From Flaccisagitta enflata (Eukaryota > Chaetognatha > Sagittoidea > Aphragmophora): a stretch of DNA of 64,000 bases. Location of the stretch: contig OZ231127.1 in assembly GCA_965153355.1 (NCBI GenBank), positions 99,324,001 to 99,388,000 on the forward strand, given 5' to 3'. Position numbers and translations under genes: made by a program. Below are positions 46,040 to 64,000 of the stretch, in pieces (the stretch's first letter is position 1; every line of letters begins with the position of its first letter). The notes under the pieces were generated by a model. The model saw nothing but the letters and a program-made list of their open reading frames with translations. It had not been told where the DNA came from and did not search any database.

Positions 46040-46764
46040 GGTCTCTAGTCGTTTGCTACGCGACTCCACACCCTGCTATGTCGGTGCCGAGGTCGGTTGG
46101 TTGGTCGGTCGGTCGGTCCCCTTTTTCGGCAGCGGCCCGAAGGGGCTTATGACCTATGCTTTCACACAGGGGAATTTTCTCCTTCTCCTTCTTCTTCTTT
46201 GAACAGTGTACCCCCCCCCCCCCCGGCCGTCAGACCCAAAGCCGAGCCTCGAGGCCCAAATCCCATTCTCGAGGCCCAAACCCCAGCCTCCAGGCTCAAA
46301 TTCCAGTCTCAGGGCCAAAATCCCAGCCTCCAGGCCCAAATCTTAGCCTCCAGACCAAAATGCTAGCCTCCAGACCCAAATTCCAGCCTCGAGTCCCAAT
46401 TTCAGCATTGAGGCCCCATTTCCAGACTCCAGGGGCCCAACTCTAGCCTGGAGGCCCAAATCTCAGCCCTGAGGCCCCAATTCCAGCCTCCAGGCCCCAA
46501 TTTGGAAGCTCAGATTGTAGAAGCTCAAATAAAAACAGCATAGGTCATCGGCCCCTTCGGGGCCGCTGCCCCTCTAACCACCTCACACCCTCATACACTT
46601 ATATAGGGGCATCGGGTACCGCTTTTGCGACTGTTACTTTTCAGGCGTTTTTGAGCTTTTTGAGCCTACTACCTCCCGCCCAAATGCTCTAGTGACCTTC
46701 TCCAGCACTGCTCCTGCCCACCCATACGCGACTGGGGTAGCCGTGTATCCGGCCTTGTTTTTTT
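46040..46764 (+). mobile_element. hairpin-CGGT element, copy 6, split by an FB-A copy
   Basis: The left part CTAGTCGTTTGCTACGCGACT and GGTTGGTCGGTCGGTC (46,046-46,119) and the right part CCTGCCCACCCATACGCGAC...GTGTATCCGGCCTTGTT (46,711-46,759) are the two ends of one element separated by FB-A copy 10. Confidence 0.82.
46128..46571 (+). mobile_element. FB-A foldback element, copy 10
   Basis: Ends GGCAGCGGCCCGAAGGGGC and GCCCCTTCGGGGCCGCTGCC. Interior poly-C, then minisatellite CAGCCTCCAGGCCCAAATCC. Tail GGGCATCGGGTACCGC at about 46,606. Confidence 0.88.
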
Positions 46765-46983
46765 TTTTTTTTTTGATGAGAGACGCGACATTTGAAGTAA
46801 CGACCTTTTCGTGTGACTTTTACCGGCACAACCGGCATCGTCTTTACAGGTGCAACAAAAAACTTGTTGTGTTCCACGATAGTGGAACACTTAATATCCA
46901 CAATTGTCTCCTTCTCCGTTATACACAATTCTCCATGTCTGTCACAATTTTCCTATTTTCTTTTCACAACCCAAAATTTTCCC

Positions 46984-48028
46984 ATGTCTGACAGATAACC
47001 CAGATTTCTCCGATGTCTGTCACACAACCCAGTTTTCTCCAAATGTCTGTCACACCACCCAGTTTTCTCCAAATGTCTGTCACAAAACTATATTTTCTCC
47101 AATTATCTGTCACACACCTTAAGATTCTCCAACGTCTGTCTCACAACCCAAAATTCTTCGATGTCTATCATATAACCCAGATTTCTCCAATGTCTGTCAC
47201 ACAACCCAGTTTTCTCCAAATGTCTGTCACATGACCCAGTTTTCTCCAAATGTCGGTCACATAACCTAATTTTCTCCAATTGTCTGTCACACACTCCGAG
47301 ATTCTCCAATGTCTGTCACACAACCCAAACTTCTCCGATGTCTGTCACACAACCCAAGATTCTCCAATGTCTGTCACAAAACCCAAGATTGTCCAATGTC
47401 TGTCACACACCCCAAGATTCTTTGATGTCTGTCACACAACCCAAAATTCTCCAATATCTGTCACACACCCCAAGATTCTCCGATGTCTGTCACACAACCA
47501 TAAAATTATCTGATGTCTGTCACACAACCCAAGATTATCCAATGTCTGTCACACAACCCAAAATTCTCCAATGTCTGTCACACAACCCAAGATTTTCCAA
47601 TGTCTTTTACATAACCCAGATTTCTCCAATATCTGTCACACACCCTAAGATTCTCCAATGTCTGTCACACAACCCAAAAGTGTCCGATATCTGTCACACA
47701 ACCCAAAATTCTCCAATGTCTGTCACACAACCCCAGATTCCCCAATGTCTGTCACATAACCCAGATTTCTCCAATGTCTGTCACACACCCCAAGATTCTC
47801 CAATGTCTGTCACACAACAAAGAATTCTCCAATGTCTGTCACACAACCCAAGATTTTCCGATGTCTGTCACATAACCCAGATTTCTCTAATGTCTGTCAG
47901 ACACCCCAAGATTCTCCTATGTCTGTCACATAACCCAGATTTCTCCAATGTCTGTCACACAGCCCAAGATTCTCCAATACCTGTCACACACCCCAAGATT
48001 CTCCAATGTCTGTCATACAACCCAAGAT
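46984..48028 (+). repeat. 29-bp minisatellite (ATGTCTGTCACACAACCCA core)
   Basis: About 35 units with variants at a few fixed places (CACCCC/CAACCC, AGATTCT/AGTTTTCT). The period is not a multiple of three and several frames stay open, which explains the long repetitive reading frames here. It resumes at 48,716-48,862 after a transposon insertion. Confidence 0.95.
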
Positions 48029-48030
48029 TA

Positions 48031-48714
48031 CGAGTGTCAGGGTGCCAAAAATGGGCGAAACTGGCTTTCCCCCCGCCATCATCTTTTTCTTATGCAAAAA
48101 TCCTGTCAAACGAGCCATCGCGCGACCTTCAATTCGATCGGGAACCATCGTTAGGGTGAGGTTGAAGTTTGTATTGAATTAGCATTTGAATCAATATTTC
48201 TATTACCGTATTTTTTCTAAAAAGCGCCCCGGGCGCTTTTGAAATTGAAATAAAACTTGGCTTTTTAACCCTCCAATTAGCGCCCCCTTTATATTGTAGA
48301 TGAACTGTCATTCAGTCTATTTTTTTCATGAAAGGCTACCAAAATGCTAAATTTGACTCAAAATGGAGATATTCCTTTCATATATCTGTTTGAAAGTCTT
48401 TGAAACTGGCTCATTGTGTTGTTTTGTATCATCGTTTTATTTAATATTTCTGATCAAATCTCTTCTGGAAAGTATAACACTAAGAAAAAAAGAGGGGGGG
48501 CGCTTTTTGGAGGGGGGGCGCTTTTTAGAAAAAATACGGTATGCAAATTTTACTTCCGCCATTGGTTTCTATGAAAACTTCAAGGTCACCCTAACGATGG
48601 TTCCCGATTGATTTGAAAATCGCGCGACGGCTCATTTGATAGAATTTAAGCAAAGAAAACAGATGATGGTGGGGGGAAAGCCAGTTTCAGCCGATTCCGG
48701 CACTCTGACATTCG
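48031..48714. mobile_element. TA-flanked MITE inside the minisatellite
   Basis: Inverted ends CGARTGTCAGRGTGCC continue for about 130 bases (AAACTGGCTTTCCCCCC, GGGAACCATCGTTAGGGTGA) and are bordered by TA on both sides. Tc1/mariner-like target. It contains a second nested element. Confidence 0.92.
48206..48539. mobile_element. Second TA-flanked MITE nested within the first
   Basis: Ends CCGTATTTTTTCTAAAAAGC and its inverted partner, with GCGCCCC/GGGGCGC next to them, flanked by TA. Related GCGCCCCC pieces occur at about 21,590 and 38,950. Confidence 0.9.
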
Positions 48715-48862
48715 TACCCAAGATTCTCCGATGTCCGTCACATAAACCAGATTTCTCCAATGTCTGTCACACAGCCCAAGATTCTCCAATGTCTGTCACA
48801 CACCCCAAGATTCTCTGATGTCTGTCACACAAGCCAAGATTCTACGATGTCTGTCACCCCAG

Positions 48863-48975
<113 letters not shown>

Positions 48976-48980
48976 CACAC

Positions 48981-49143
48981 AGAGGCGGCAGTGGGACCGC
49001 CCACAGGCGGCAGTTGGACCACCTACAGGTGGCAATGGGACCGCCCACAGGCGGCAGTGGGGCCGCCCACAGGCGGCAGTGAGGCCGCCCATGGGTGGCA
49101 GTGAGGTCGCCCATGGATAGCAGTTAGGCCGCCCACAGGCGGC
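48981..49143 (+). repeat. GC-rich minisatellite, 22-24 bp unit
   Basis: Units of the form GACCGCCCACAGGCGGCAGT, each itself a short hairpin (CCGCC...GGCGG), about seven copies. Confidence 0.93.
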
Positions 49144-50450
49144 CATTATTTACAACACAGATTTGTCTGGTTATTATTATTAGATTTGTTTAATGAATTA
49201 TTGCCTTTCTTTTTCATGCCAAATTAAGTTTTCGTGGAACACAATATGGCGAACGCCACTAGTTCTTTATCATCTGTACCGGGGCAACAAAAACTTGTTC
49301 TTCATCATCTCTGTACCCCAACATCGGCTGATCGGGTTTTCACTCTTTGACCTGACGTGTGGGATGAGTCTGACACAAATAATTCATTCTTTACATCCAA
49401 CGAATTTTGTAATCCTCTTTTTGGGATCAAGGATGGTTGGTTTAACACTAGATACTGAATAAAGCGGAATGAATACTAACTTGTTAAAAGCTTAAAAGCG
49501 TACCTAATAAGATAGAATTGATAGTCTTTCACTACCATTTATCTACAACAGTTAAAATGCTTTTAACTAGGCCAACTAGTATTTTCATTTAAGATAAGTG
49601 GACGATGTCCCCCACTACACCCAAACTGAAAGATATGGAGGAGGGCTCTGTGACCAGTTACTACACGCATATTTCCTAATTTCACATCAAGCAAACTCTT
49701 CTTAGTCAAACCCCAATAGCTAATTCTTACCAAATAGAAAAGGGCAAATGATAATCAATTGAATAACCTAAATCATATTATAAACTAAGCCTAATGTGAT
49801 TTTCCGCCTAATTCTGTAGCGTGTGTTAACGGCCACACCCATTTCAAATTTTTGCGGATATCGTCTCTTTACCTCCTTTAAGAAAATATGGTTGTAAGAA
49901 TATTCCTTATGTGAAACTCTGCATCTGTTAATTGTCCTCGCATCATCATAATTGGCTGTCTCTCAGTCTGTCGGTTGGTCTGTCTGTCTCTCGGTCGGTC
50001 GATCAGATCACTCAAAAGTTTAATTCAGGCTTTTTTTTTCATCTTTTCATCTGAAAAGCAGCATTAAACAAATTTATTTTATCAATGATTCAGTCTTTCA
50101 TTCAATCCCTCTTCATTTCCAATGGGAACAACGACAAAGTGTAAAAAAATATGCTGCTCTTAAACAAATAAAGCCATAAAAGAGGCTTTGTCTGTCCGTT
50201 GGTCTGTCTGTCTGTCTATCAGTCCGTCCATCCGTTGGTTTGACACGCTCGAGTTGCAAACACGAAAAAATATGCATTCATGATGTTGCAGTTGTTATTG
50301 TAAATGTGTTTATGTGTGGATGTGTGGGAGGGGTGATTTTGGGGGTTGGGCCGTTGTTGGGGGGTCCTAGGTGGTGATTAAGGTGGTATTTGGGGTGATT
50401 TTGTATTTTTTAGGTTAGATTTACCTCTGGTATATCCAAATCTCGCTATG
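49144..50450. other. Intergenic, upstream of GATM
   Basis: No gene recognised. It includes decayed hairpin-CGGT fragments (GGTCTGTCTGTCTCTCGGTC near 49,978 and TCTGTCCGTTGGTCTGTC near 50,189). Confidence 0.5.
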
Positions 50451-50451
50451 T

Positions 50452-50474
50452 GGGGGGTTGGGGGTGGGGAAGGG
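50452..50474 (+). promoter_or_regulatory. Potential G-quadruplex upstream of GATM
   Basis: Four G runs of 6, 5, 4 and 3 with loops of 1-2 bases on the sense strand, about 150 bases before the start codon. Whether it lies in promoter or 5' UTR is unknown. Confidence 0.5.
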
Positions 50475-50624
50475 ATGAGCGTTTATTCTTTGATGTCCTT
50501 TTTTTTACTTCCCTCTCTTTTAAAATTCCTTAAAAAAATCTTTTGAATCCTTACTAGGATTAGTGAATTATCAAATCTCCTTTTGGCCAAAACTAAGTCA
50601 CTATTTAGCAAAAACCAACAAATC

Positions 50625-58756
<8,132 letters not shown>

Positions 58757-58760
<4 letters not shown>

Positions 58761-58772
58761 ATCAATCAATCG

Positions 58773-58826
<54 letters not shown>

Positions 58827-58955
58827 CAATCGATTGATTACTCAATCAATTGATTATTCAATCAATCGATCAACAATCAATCAATGTCAAATTACTTGAC
58901 GTCGGAAGAAGAGGAACGCTTCAATCATATTTTTAAATTAATCAATCGATCTATC
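58757..58955 (+). repeat. (ATCA)n array starting at the stop codon, with a second copy of the coding terminus
   Basis: The tetranucleotide array begins within TAAATCAATC. At 58,898 a diverged copy of the last 35 or so coding bases (GACGTCGGAAGAAGAGGAAC) and the start of the array follows, 176 bases after the original. Confidence 0.93.
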
Positions 58956-59049
58956 AAACAATCAATTGATCAATCAATAAATCAATAAACCAATCAATCA
59001 TTAATGTCATATCGTTCGACGAATCAATTGAGAATCAATTGAGAATCAA

Positions 59050-59213
59050 TTTTTAGTTGCGGACACGCAACTCTATAAGAGGCTTTGTCCGTCCGTCGGT
59101 CGGTCGGTCCGTCGGTCGGTCGGTCCGTCACGCTCGAGTTGAAAAGTGGTAAAACGCGCATTTCCGCCCCTGCCCACCCGTCCGCAACTGGTGGCCGTGT
59201 ATCCGGCCTTGTT
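59050..59213 (+). mobile_element. hairpin-CGGT element, copy 7
   Basis: TTTTAGTTGCGGACACGCAA, CTCTATAAGAGGC, CGGTCGGTCGGTCC, CCCCTGCCCACCCGTCCGCA, then GTGTATCCGGCCTTGTT. Compact and well preserved, 164 bp. Confidence 0.93.
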
Positions 59214-59619
59214 GATCTGAGAACACTCTTAAAATTGTAACCCACGTTCGTGATGATTTCATTGTCAACGTTATAAATTTGCAATTTCAAGGCCCTATTT
59301 TAACACGTGGTAACCACGTTTGTTGGAAAAAAAAGTTGAAGTCAGTCTTCGACTTTTTGACATATTCGAGAGAAACATGGTTTTTATTTTCTTACGAGAA
59401 AATTTTGGAACTCATAAGGCTGATTGGTCTCTCAAACGAAATTGATAGGGTAAGTATATTTGATAATTCTCTTTCATTTTGTGCCAAGCAGAATGCTCTA
59501 CAACAAATATTTTTTGTGTTATGATTTTTCAGAGACTTATTAACAAAAAATTCAAATTGAATCTTTTTTTATTTTTTAGGGTTTTGTGTAGGATCAATTA
59601 AGGAGTGTATCTAAGTTTG

Positions 59620-60040
59620 TTTGAGCATGCGAATACAAGTAAACATGTTTATGACCATAGCTGCTCATCTGTGAGGGTGATTTTGAGCATTTCAGCTCAT
59701 TTAGCTCACTTCGCTCAGTCTTTTTTTATTTCAAATGCAAAAAATGAATAGATATATCGATACTTGTTTAAGCAAGCAAATACAAGAAAGTATGTCAGTG
59801 AGCAGAGCTGCTCATCTGTGACGGTGTTTTTAAGTATTCTAGCTCATTTAGCTCATTTAGCTCGCCCTCTTTATCTGTTTTCAAAACAGATAAATAAATA
59901 AATGTTTTGATTTAAGCATGCAAATATAAGAAAGCATGTCAGTAAGCATAGCTGGTTAGCTGGTTGAGTGATATTGAATATTTTAGCTCATCTAGCTCAT
60001 TTGGCTCAGTCCTATTTTACTCTGATTTTCAGTGCAATCA
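59620..60040 (+). repeat. Three tandem copies of an about 150-bp unit
   Basis: Units begin near 59,622, 59,769 and 59,920 with RAGCATGCRAATACAAGAAA and carry AGCTGCTCATCTGTGA and TAGCTCATTTAGCTC. Confidence 0.85.
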
Positions 60041-60856
60041 TTACAAACAATTGCTCTTGATTTGATCTAACAAATAAAAAGTATTGCAGTGACTCAAGAC
60101 AAAAGCTTGGTGAAAAGTGAACAAAGCTTACGACTATTTTCCTCACGGCGACAACCGCCATTACTGGTATTTAAAAAACATTAAGAAAAAAAAACACTTG
60201 AATTTTGGTATAATTAAGATGATATTTTATAATCTTTTACTAAATATCATGCAATTATCCCCAGATCTTAATGATTGGCATTTGTTTTAACAGCATTTAA
60301 TAGAAGTATATTTAGTATAATTGTGTAACAGTACAATATAGCTTGGGTTTGAGTAGTTACGTTGTCCAACTTTCATAAGGTTTTTTATAGTTTATATATT
60401 ATGTGAAACCAAGAACGCTCTAAGAACGTTGAAGGCTTCATTTGGCCTTGAAAATAAGAACATGAAGCCTTAAAAAAAAAATGACGTTCTTTTAAAAAAA
60501 AAAGAGTGTATATGATTCAAACTTTGGCAGGTCCTCCGCCTCTTTCTCTCCTCTGCTTCTATTTAAATGTTTTTTCCCCATTTTATGCCATTTTTGACTT
60601 TTTTCTTCCCCAGTTTCATTTCGGAACAAAACGGCTACTCTTCTTCTCTCGATGAAAACTTCCTTTCTCGAAATCCATGCCTTTCATTGCAAATACCTTC
60701 AATGACTATATCGACTTGAATTTGACCCTTTAAAAAGATTTTATTTCTAACGATTGCCACAAAAACTAAGACTCGGCACGCCGTCTTACCAATTCCGTTT
60801 ACCATTCAACGTCTAACAAGACAATAAAAACTGAAAAAAACAAAAAACAAGTAAAA
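60041..60856. other. Upstream region of the glutamine synthetase gene
   Basis: Mostly AT-rich with no coding sequence seen. A short inverted pair around AGAACGTTGAAGGCTTC and GAAGCCTTAAAA...GACGTTCTT lies at about 60,424-60,491. Promoter and 5' UTR presumably lie here, but I see no clear TATA element. Confidence 0.5.
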
Positions 60857-61170
60857 ATGTCTTCACTCAACGTCGAAACGAATAAGATCGTGATGGACCG
60901 TTATCGGGAGCTGCAAGGCAGCGTCGAGCAGGTCCGCGCCATGTATATCTGGATCGATGGCTCAGGTCAGAACATGCGCTGCAAGACGCGCACGTTGGAT
61001 TTTGAGCCGACTGATCCGGCCCAGTTGCCGGTGTGGAACTTCGACGGCTCGTCGACGGGCCAAGCCGAAGGCAGCAACTCCGACGTCAATCTGCATCCTG
61101 TAGCCATCTTCAAAGATCCTTTCAGACGCGGCAAGGATAAGCTCGTTCTCTGCGAAACCTTCGATTACGC
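60857..61170 (+). CDS. GLUL: Glutamine synthetase exon 1
   Basis: [60 protein letters not shown], ending CETFDYA. ATG follows GTAAAA. No presequence. Intact. Confidence 0.95.
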
Positions 61171-63002
61171 GTAAGTTGATTTTGCTTTTGGACTCTTGCT
61201 ATAAGTGAATGAAAATTTCGAAAAGTATTCAGGATACATCAAAATTTCCTTTTTTTTGGGATGAATTTGCAAGATTTAGGTAAAAAAAAGTGATGTAGAA
61301 TATATAATGCTACAGCATTTTTTACGCAAATACTTATTATGCAACCAAATAGTGAACCTGAGGACACAGGGTTGAATATCCAGATGTCCATTTGTCCACA
61401 TGTCTGTCTGTCCGCTGTCCCCCCCCCAGCCTCAAGTACCCATTAAATTACATATGAAATTGATAAAATGCAACTCTCATTCAACAACATGGAAAATTGA
61501 TGAAAAATGAAAAAAAATGTGAAATTCCCATTGAATAACATGGCATATTATTGAGAAATTAAAAAATTGCAGAACTCCCATTAAATATCATGAGAAATTG
61601 CTCCAAAGGCCTTAAATATGCCCCCAGGATGTGTTGAAATTCACCCCTGTGTCCTACAGGACATCAGCCCAGATTCGTTCCTTTATTGACCATTTCAGTT
61701 CCTACTCATCATCATCTTTGTCGCTCCCCATGGGGCCGTGACCGATCTGCAAAACCAATCTTGCTCTCATATCTTTCATTCAGTGGTAAGCCTCAAGCCA
61801 CCAACTTGCGGCACAAATGCAAGAAGATTATGGACATGGCAGCTGAGCAGCGTCCTTGGTTCGGCATCGAGCAAGAGTACACTTTGCTGGACGTGGACGG
61901 TCACCCTTTCGGTTGACCCAAGAGTGGATTCCCGGGTCCTCAAGGTCCTTATTACTGCGGAGTTGGTGCCAACAAAGTCTACGGCAGAGACATCGTCGAA
62001 GCTCATTACTTGGTAAGTTCCTGTACATGGCATATATTGAAATATCGCGTTTTAAAGTCAATTATCTACTGTCATTGTGTAATTGTTTGTGATAGAGTAG
62101 TTTTGCAATGTTTTATTTGCGTCTGTTGACATGCTGGGCTTGCTTCTCTGAATTTATCACTTATTTCTGGTGTTTGGAATGTCTCCTATGTTGCGTCGGT
62201 CATTTCTGATAGATTTTGAATTGACTAAGGAATTCTTGAGGCTTGTTAGTTTTTTTATTCAAAGGAATTCTTGAGGCTTGTTAGGTGTTTTTTATTCAAA
62301 GGCATGCATAGAAGTAAATTAGTCATTCCAAATCCTGTTTTGGTTTTCTGAGATATTTTGTCGTGATTTTGATTGGAACTGAATCGTGAACGAAAAAATT
62401 CTGTAAAGCTAGGCTGCTTCAGTGTTATATTGTGATATTTCAACTTGGTTACAAGGCTATAGAGGGTTGCACATGACTTTAGTGTTGTGTCGGTCTTTAG
62501 GGGCTGGCAATTACGCTCCTGTAGAAGCCTTCAACATGCGACTGAAGCTGCTTTTGTTCCTTGGCCTTCCAACTTTGCTTTCCTTTTAGCCTGTTTCCCT
62601 AAAGTGTCCCTATTTCTAAATCAATTTCCAATTTTGATCATCATTCTACCTTCATCCCGCTCTTATCCCCAGGCTTGTCTGTACGCTGGAGTTAAGATCT
62701 GCGGCACCAATGCAGAGGTGATGCCGTCTCAGTGAGAGTATCAAGTTGGTCCCTGCGAAGGCATCGTAAGCGGCGATCATTTGTGGATTCCAGATTCATC
62801 CTTCATCGCGTTTGCGAGGATTTTGGCATTGTGGCCTCGTTGGACCCGAAGCCGATCCCCGGAGACTGGAACGGAGCCGGATGTCATACCAACTTCTCGA
62901 CGCTGCTGATGAGACAGCCTGGAGGCATCGACGCCATCAGAGAAGGCATTCACAAGCTGGAACAAAGACACAATCATCATATTAGATCTTACGACCCCAC
63001 TG
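60857..63002 (+). CDS. GLUL: Glutamine synthetase, exons 1-3, with two in-frame TGA codons and a frameshift; 3' end absent
   Basis: Joins ammonia to glutamate at the cost of ATP. Exons: 60857-61170, 61784-62012, 62673-63002, with canonical introns and matching phases. The encoded protein follows eukaryotic type II glutamine synthetase without gaps: [28 protein letters not shown] (metal-binding Glu pair), [47 protein letters not shown]. Three defects interrupt it: TGA at 61,914 where the family has Trp149; TGA at 62,733 where it has Trp202, next to a metal-ligand Glu; and one base missing at about 62,787-62,791 after GDHLWI. About 80 C-terminal residues are not in the window. Retained introns exclude a processed copy. 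Either a recently disabled duplicate or errors in the sequence; elsewhere in the window Trp is TGG. Confidence 0.93.
61354..61672 (+). mobile_element. FB-A foldback element, copy 11 (decayed), in glutamine synthetase intron 1
   Basis: The left remnant GGACACAGGGTTGAATATCC and the right end ATTCACCCCTGTGTCCTACA...GACATCAGCCC enclose the CATTGAATAACATGG interior class. Confidence 0.75.
61784..62012 (+). CDS. GLUL: Glutamine synthetase exon 2 (in-frame TGA at 61,914-61,916)
   Basis: [46 protein letters not shown] in place of Trp, then [20 protein letters not shown] and [12 protein letters not shown]. Acceptor TTTCATTCAG, donor GTAAGT. Confidence 0.93.
62673..63002 (+). CDS. GLUL: Glutamine synthetase exon 3 (TGA at 62,733-62,735; 1-base deletion near 62,790)
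   Basis: [23 protein letters not shown] for Trp, [18 protein letters not shown], then after the shift [53 protein letters not shown]. Acceptor CTTATCCCCAG, donor GTGAGT, phase 1 once the missing base is counted. Confidence 0.92.
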
Positions 63003-63202
63003 GTGAGTTAACGGAGTATCCTTGACATTTCCAATCTTCCATTTTCTCAGCCATTGCTCTTTTTTCACAGCCATTGCTCTTTTTTTCACGGCCATTGCTC
63101 TTTTTTTTCATGGCCATTGTTTTATTTTTACAGCCAATACTCTTTCATTTCGTTCATTATTGATGATACTCGTCATTTCATCCACCAAAGTAATCCACTA
63201 TG

Positions 63203-63845
63203 GTTAGGTCAGATAGAACTGGTGATAGGTTGGATAGGTCTTATAGAGCTGGGGATAGGTCTGATAGTGCTTGGAATAGGTCTGAAAGAGCTCGGCATAG
63301 GTCTGATGGAGCTCGGGATAGGTCTTATAGAGCTAGGAATAGGTCTGATACAGCCTGGGCCGAGCGTGACACTACGGTAAACCTCTATTCCGTGGACGTT
63401 GCAACACCGCCATTTTCCGCCACGTGGCGTAGCGATGCAATTTATTGAAATATCGTGTCGGGGACGGTACGGTATGGGACAGGTCTTCCATAATTATATT
63501 ATCTGTATTTACTCATCTGTGGTTACAACTCTTTTTCTCTTTTCTTCTTTTCTTCTTTTTAATTTCTTTTCGTCGTTTTTTTCTTTTCTTCTTTTTTTTT
63601 CTTTTCTTTTCTTCTTCTTTTTCTTTTCTTCTTCCTCTTCTTCTTCTCAATACCGTTACCGTCACGGCCAAGCAGTCCATTATCGTTTTAGGGCGACCCT
63701 GCCCTTTTTCCGCAACCGGAACGAACTTCCGGTTTCACGCTCGGGCCAGGATACAGCTGGGGATAGATCTGATGGAGCTAGGGATAGGTCTAAGAATTAC
63801 CACCGCCGGGCGCACCGTCTTGGCCCGTGTATCCAGCCTTGTTCT
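63203..63845 (-). mobile_element. GGATAGGTCT-repeat element in the glutamine synthetase intron
   Basis: About seven units of 23-25 bases (GAGCTSGGGATAGGTCTGAT) at 63,203-63,360, a middle part with TTCTTTTC-rich sequence (63,530-63,650), then two more units and the end CGGGCGCACCGTC...CGTGTATCCAGCCTTGTT, which resembles the hairpin-CGGT 3' end. Confidence 0.7.
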
Positions 63846-64000
63846 TGACCATAGCTCTTTTTGTCAACTATTTCACCTTTTTCCTTAACCGTTGCTCTTT
63901 TCTCAGTTATCGCCCTTTATTCCTCAACCATTGCTCTTTTCTCCTTAGCCATTGTACTATTTTCCTAAATCATTGCTTACTTTTCTCAACCAGGGCTCAT
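63846..64000. other. Intron sequence with CCATTGCTCTTTT repeats
   Basis: Short degenerate repeats of the kind also seen at 63,048-63,130. No exon seen before the window ends. Confidence 0.6.

Noticed and set aside
47013-48159. A 273-residue frame with MSVTQPKILQCLSHN-type repeats
   Set aside because: A 29-bp minisatellite cycles through all three frames; other frames are open too, and units vary without regard to codons. It also runs into a transposon.
46984-48862. CRISPR-like array
   Set aside because: Units are head to tail with no unique spacers, in an animal nuclear context.
61914-62735. Reassignment of TGA to tryptophan in this organism
   Set aside because: GATM, both LINE ORFs and the rest of glutamine synthetase use TGG for Trp, and TGA ends LINE ORF1; the frameshift in the same gene favours damage or error.

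Overview
The window is animal nuclear DNA. It holds a spliced mitochondrial-type glycine amidinotransferase gene (GATM/AGAT, ten coding exons with GT-AG introns), the first three coding exons of a eukaryotic glutamine synthetase (GLUL-type), an intact two-ORF non-LTR retrotransposon, a decayed Penelope-like reverse transcriptase, and a very high load of short elements and simple repeats. A chordate-like invertebrate with a repeat-swollen genome would fit, because AGAT is best known from chordates, but I cannot name the species.

Layout. 1-12,950: a long inverted repeat (left arm 1 to about 886, right arm about 10,445 to 12,948, the latter interrupted by a GCC/GGC trinucleotide palindrome). It encloses a Penelope-like RT (879-2452) and a duplicated three-part tandem array (4832-8020). 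12,950-27,600: foldback-type elements, microsatellites and one candidate terminal exon of a membrane transporter (15,848-16,050). 27,600-32,060: a complete-looking LINE on the minus strand. 32,000-49,150: more foldback elements, including a 2-kb palindrome built of TTAATTAAC units (41,505-43,542), a 29-bp minisatellite with nested transposons (46,984-48,862), and blocks that are diverged duplicates of 17.8-24.2 kb. 50,625-58,760: GATM, plus strand. 60,857-63,002: glutamine synthetase, plus strand, carrying two in-frame TGA codons at conserved Trp positions and a one-base frameshift; its last exon or exons lie beyond the window or are lost.

Short-element families named here from their ends: FB-A (inverted GGGCAGCGGCCCC... 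ends around a minisatellite, about 11 copies); hairpin-CGGT (one end TTTTTAGTCGCG...CGCGACT, the other GTATCCGGCCTTGTT, with CCGT/CGGT tetranucleotides between); GGGCGTG-MITE (TIR GGGCGTGTTTCTAGT); ACCATGGC palindromes (TA-flanked); GACTAAA palindromes; and the TTAATTAAC palindrome. Most share one design: self-complementary ends around internal tandem repeats. The internal segmental duplication supplies empty sites that fix the ends of several of them.

The most notable signal is in GATM. Tandem amplification has repeatedly caught the edges of its exons: three copies of the head of exon 5 in intron 4, about eight decaying copies of the exon 7 end plus splice donor in intron 7, a second copy of the coding terminus after the stop codon, and a triplicated 45-bp unit within the mitochondrial presequence. 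The two metabolic genes (creatine/guanidinoacetate synthesis and glutamine synthesis) are neighbours in the same direction, but nothing in the sequence shows functional coupling.
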